Shown here: positions 44,357 through 45,120 of the stretch, piece after piece
How positions within the stretch are numbered: the stretch's first letter is position 1
Layout: every line of letters starts with the position of its first letter
Assembly (NCBI RefSeq): GCF_020295405.1
Contig: NZ_JADEYP010000032.1
Coordinates: forward strand, 1-45,120
Direction: 5' to 3'
DNA from: Sphingobacterium bovistauri
GTDB taxonomy: Bacteria; Bacteroidota; Bacteroidia; Sphingobacteriales; Sphingobacteriaceae
Length of the DNA: 45,120 nt
Translations under genes and position numbers: made by a program
Notes under the pieces: model-generated
Told to the model about the DNA's origin: nothing
Seen by the model: the letters and a program-made list of their open reading frames with translations, nothing else
Database searches by the model: none

Positions 44357-44839
44357 ATGAAATTAATTCAATTACAAACCGATCTAATCGCTGGGATGCC
44401 TAATGACAAACTGACGAAAGCATATATTCGATTGCAAAATCTACTTACTGTCGTGGAATCACGTATAGAGTCGGAAATTTTAATTGAAAAAATTAACTAT
44501 AAAATCCAAAATCTAAATTCTTCAAACAAAATAAATGGCGCATTATTTCGCTTAGTTAATTTGACAGAAAATGAGATTATCAACTTCATTGAGCAAGATT
44601 TAAAAATTGTACCTGTAGGATATTACAGTAAAAAATGGTTAGCTATAGGCATGACTGCATTTGGCATTCCTTTCGGTATAATACTAGGAACAGCTTTGAA
44701 AAACATGGCGTTAATTGGTATTGGTCTACCAATTGGCTTGGGGATAGGTGCGCTTATAGGTCGAAAAAAAGATACTGAAGCAGCTATCAAAGGTCGTCAA
44801 TATAACTACTTAGCACAATTACAAAATGATATCAATTAA
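44357..44839 (+). CDS. Small membrane protein of unknown function
   Basis: 160 aa. The N-terminal 90 residues are soluble and helical (L-Q-N-L-L-T-V-V-E-S-R-I-E-S-E-I-L-I-E-K). Two glycine-rich membrane helices follow (about 94-112, W-L-A-I-G-M-T-A-F-G-I-P-F-G-I-I-L-G, and about 116-135, with G-I-G-L-P-I-G-L-G-I-G-A-L-I-G). A short basic tail ends the protein. The glycine zipper hairpin suggests oligomerisation in the membrane. I do not recognise a family. It lies beyond the IS remnant and outside the unit array; no palindromic element abuts it. Confidence 0.7.
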   Translation: MKLIQLQTDLIAGMPNDKLTKAYIRLQNLLTVVESRIESEILIEKINYKIQNLNSSNKINGALFRLVNLTENEIINFIEQDLKIVPVGYYSKKWLAIGMTAFGIPFGIILGTALKNMALIGIGLPIGLGIGALIGRKKDTEAAIKGRQYNYLAQLQNDIN

Positions 44840-44962
44840 TAATCATGTTAGTCAAGAGCACTATTTGACGTAGTTTAAAATAGTGTAATTTTTTATTACT
44901 GTAAAAAGCTGCTTTATTTTTGTATTCAACAAGATAGATAATGATAACACTGTAAAAATAAG

Positions 44963-44996
44963 AAGAAGCTGTCCAAAAAGGGCAGCTTCTTTGTTT
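44963..44996. terminator. Bidirectional terminator near the right edge
   Basis: AAGAAGCTGTCC (44963-44974) pairs with GGGCAGCTTCTT (44980-44991, one T-G) around AAAAA. It is followed by TTGTTTTATTT on the plus strand and, on the minus strand, by CTTATTTTTA. It could serve the minus-strand reading frame entering from the right edge. Confidence 0.7.
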
Positions 44997-45026
44997 TATT
45001 TCGATTTTTAAGAAAACTTCTAATTG

Positions 45027-45120
45027 TTAAGCTGCATACTTGGATACAGAGGATATTTTGGATATTTTGTAATTATTGACAGTTTTGGATTCTGTTTTAT
45101 TGCTAATAGAAGAGTTTATA
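45027..45120 (-). CDS. C-terminal end of a gene running off the right edge
   Basis: The minus strand is open from the edge for 30 codons to TAA at 45029-45027 and ends S-S-V-S-K-Y-A-A. The tail is rich in Ser, Lys and Asn and gives no family. A terminator 30 bases beyond the stop supports a real gene, but the piece is too short to be sure. Confidence 0.35.
   Translation of the reverse strand, partial: INSSISNKTESKTVNNYKISKISSVSKYAA

Overview
The window reads as a low-GC, AT-rich chromosome segment of a Bacteroidota bacterium, most likely Sphingobacteriaceae (Sphingobacterium or a close relative). The signs are a SusC/SusD pair with an ECF sigma factor and FecR-type anti-sigma factor, TonB-dependent receptors, FISUMP lipoproteins, promoters of the form TTTG-N20-TAnnTTTG, and an adk-obg pair. 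The genus is inferred from gene content, not from a marker gene.

Layout, left to right. Position 1 cuts the last codons of an IS256-type transposase. From 189 to 9303, all on the minus strand, lies a nutrient-uptake locus: ECF sigma, FecR, SusC, SusD, a degenerate metallohydrolase-like lipoprotein and a FISUMP lipoprotein, closed by a terminator. From 9537 to 13333 on the plus strand are a secreted esterase, a TlpA-type thioredoxin and a ZIP metal transporter. A decayed lipoprotein gene and three small stress or metabolic genes follow (13367-15404). Next come tRNA-Lys, obg, adk and tRNA-Arg, then a TetR-TolC-adaptor-RND efflux operon (18119-24329). A sensor-type NUDIX regulator stands divergent to a glycolytic operon (pfkA, BadF-type sugar kinase, gapA; 25370-28217). 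A TonB receptor is divergent from a MocR/PdxR-like regulator. Then follow a lipoprotein, a YdiJ-like FAD/Fe-S oxidoreductase, an Lrp regulator and a DMT exporter.

The accessory part runs from 37298 to about 44170 and is the most interesting stretch. A tyrosine recombinase is transcribed away from an array of three plus-strand units. Unit 1 is a 602-aa protein with a nuclease-like motif. Unit 2 is an EF-Tu domain III-like protein. Unit 3 is a pair of small acidic proteins. Units 1 and 2 are each bracketed by GTTAGCTG on the left and CAGCTAAC on the right. Imperfect palindromic repeats that could fold as hairpins separate the units. This is the architecture of an integron (integrase, attI-like site, cassettes, attC-like sites), but the integrase and sites are not classical. 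Two copies of one IS1182-type element have landed at the ends of units. One is nearly full length with a frameshifted transposase; the other is a deleted remnant.

The window closes with a small membrane protein, a terminator and the last 30 codons of a minus-strand reading frame that runs off the right edge. All assignments come from reading the sequence; no searches or folding programs were run.
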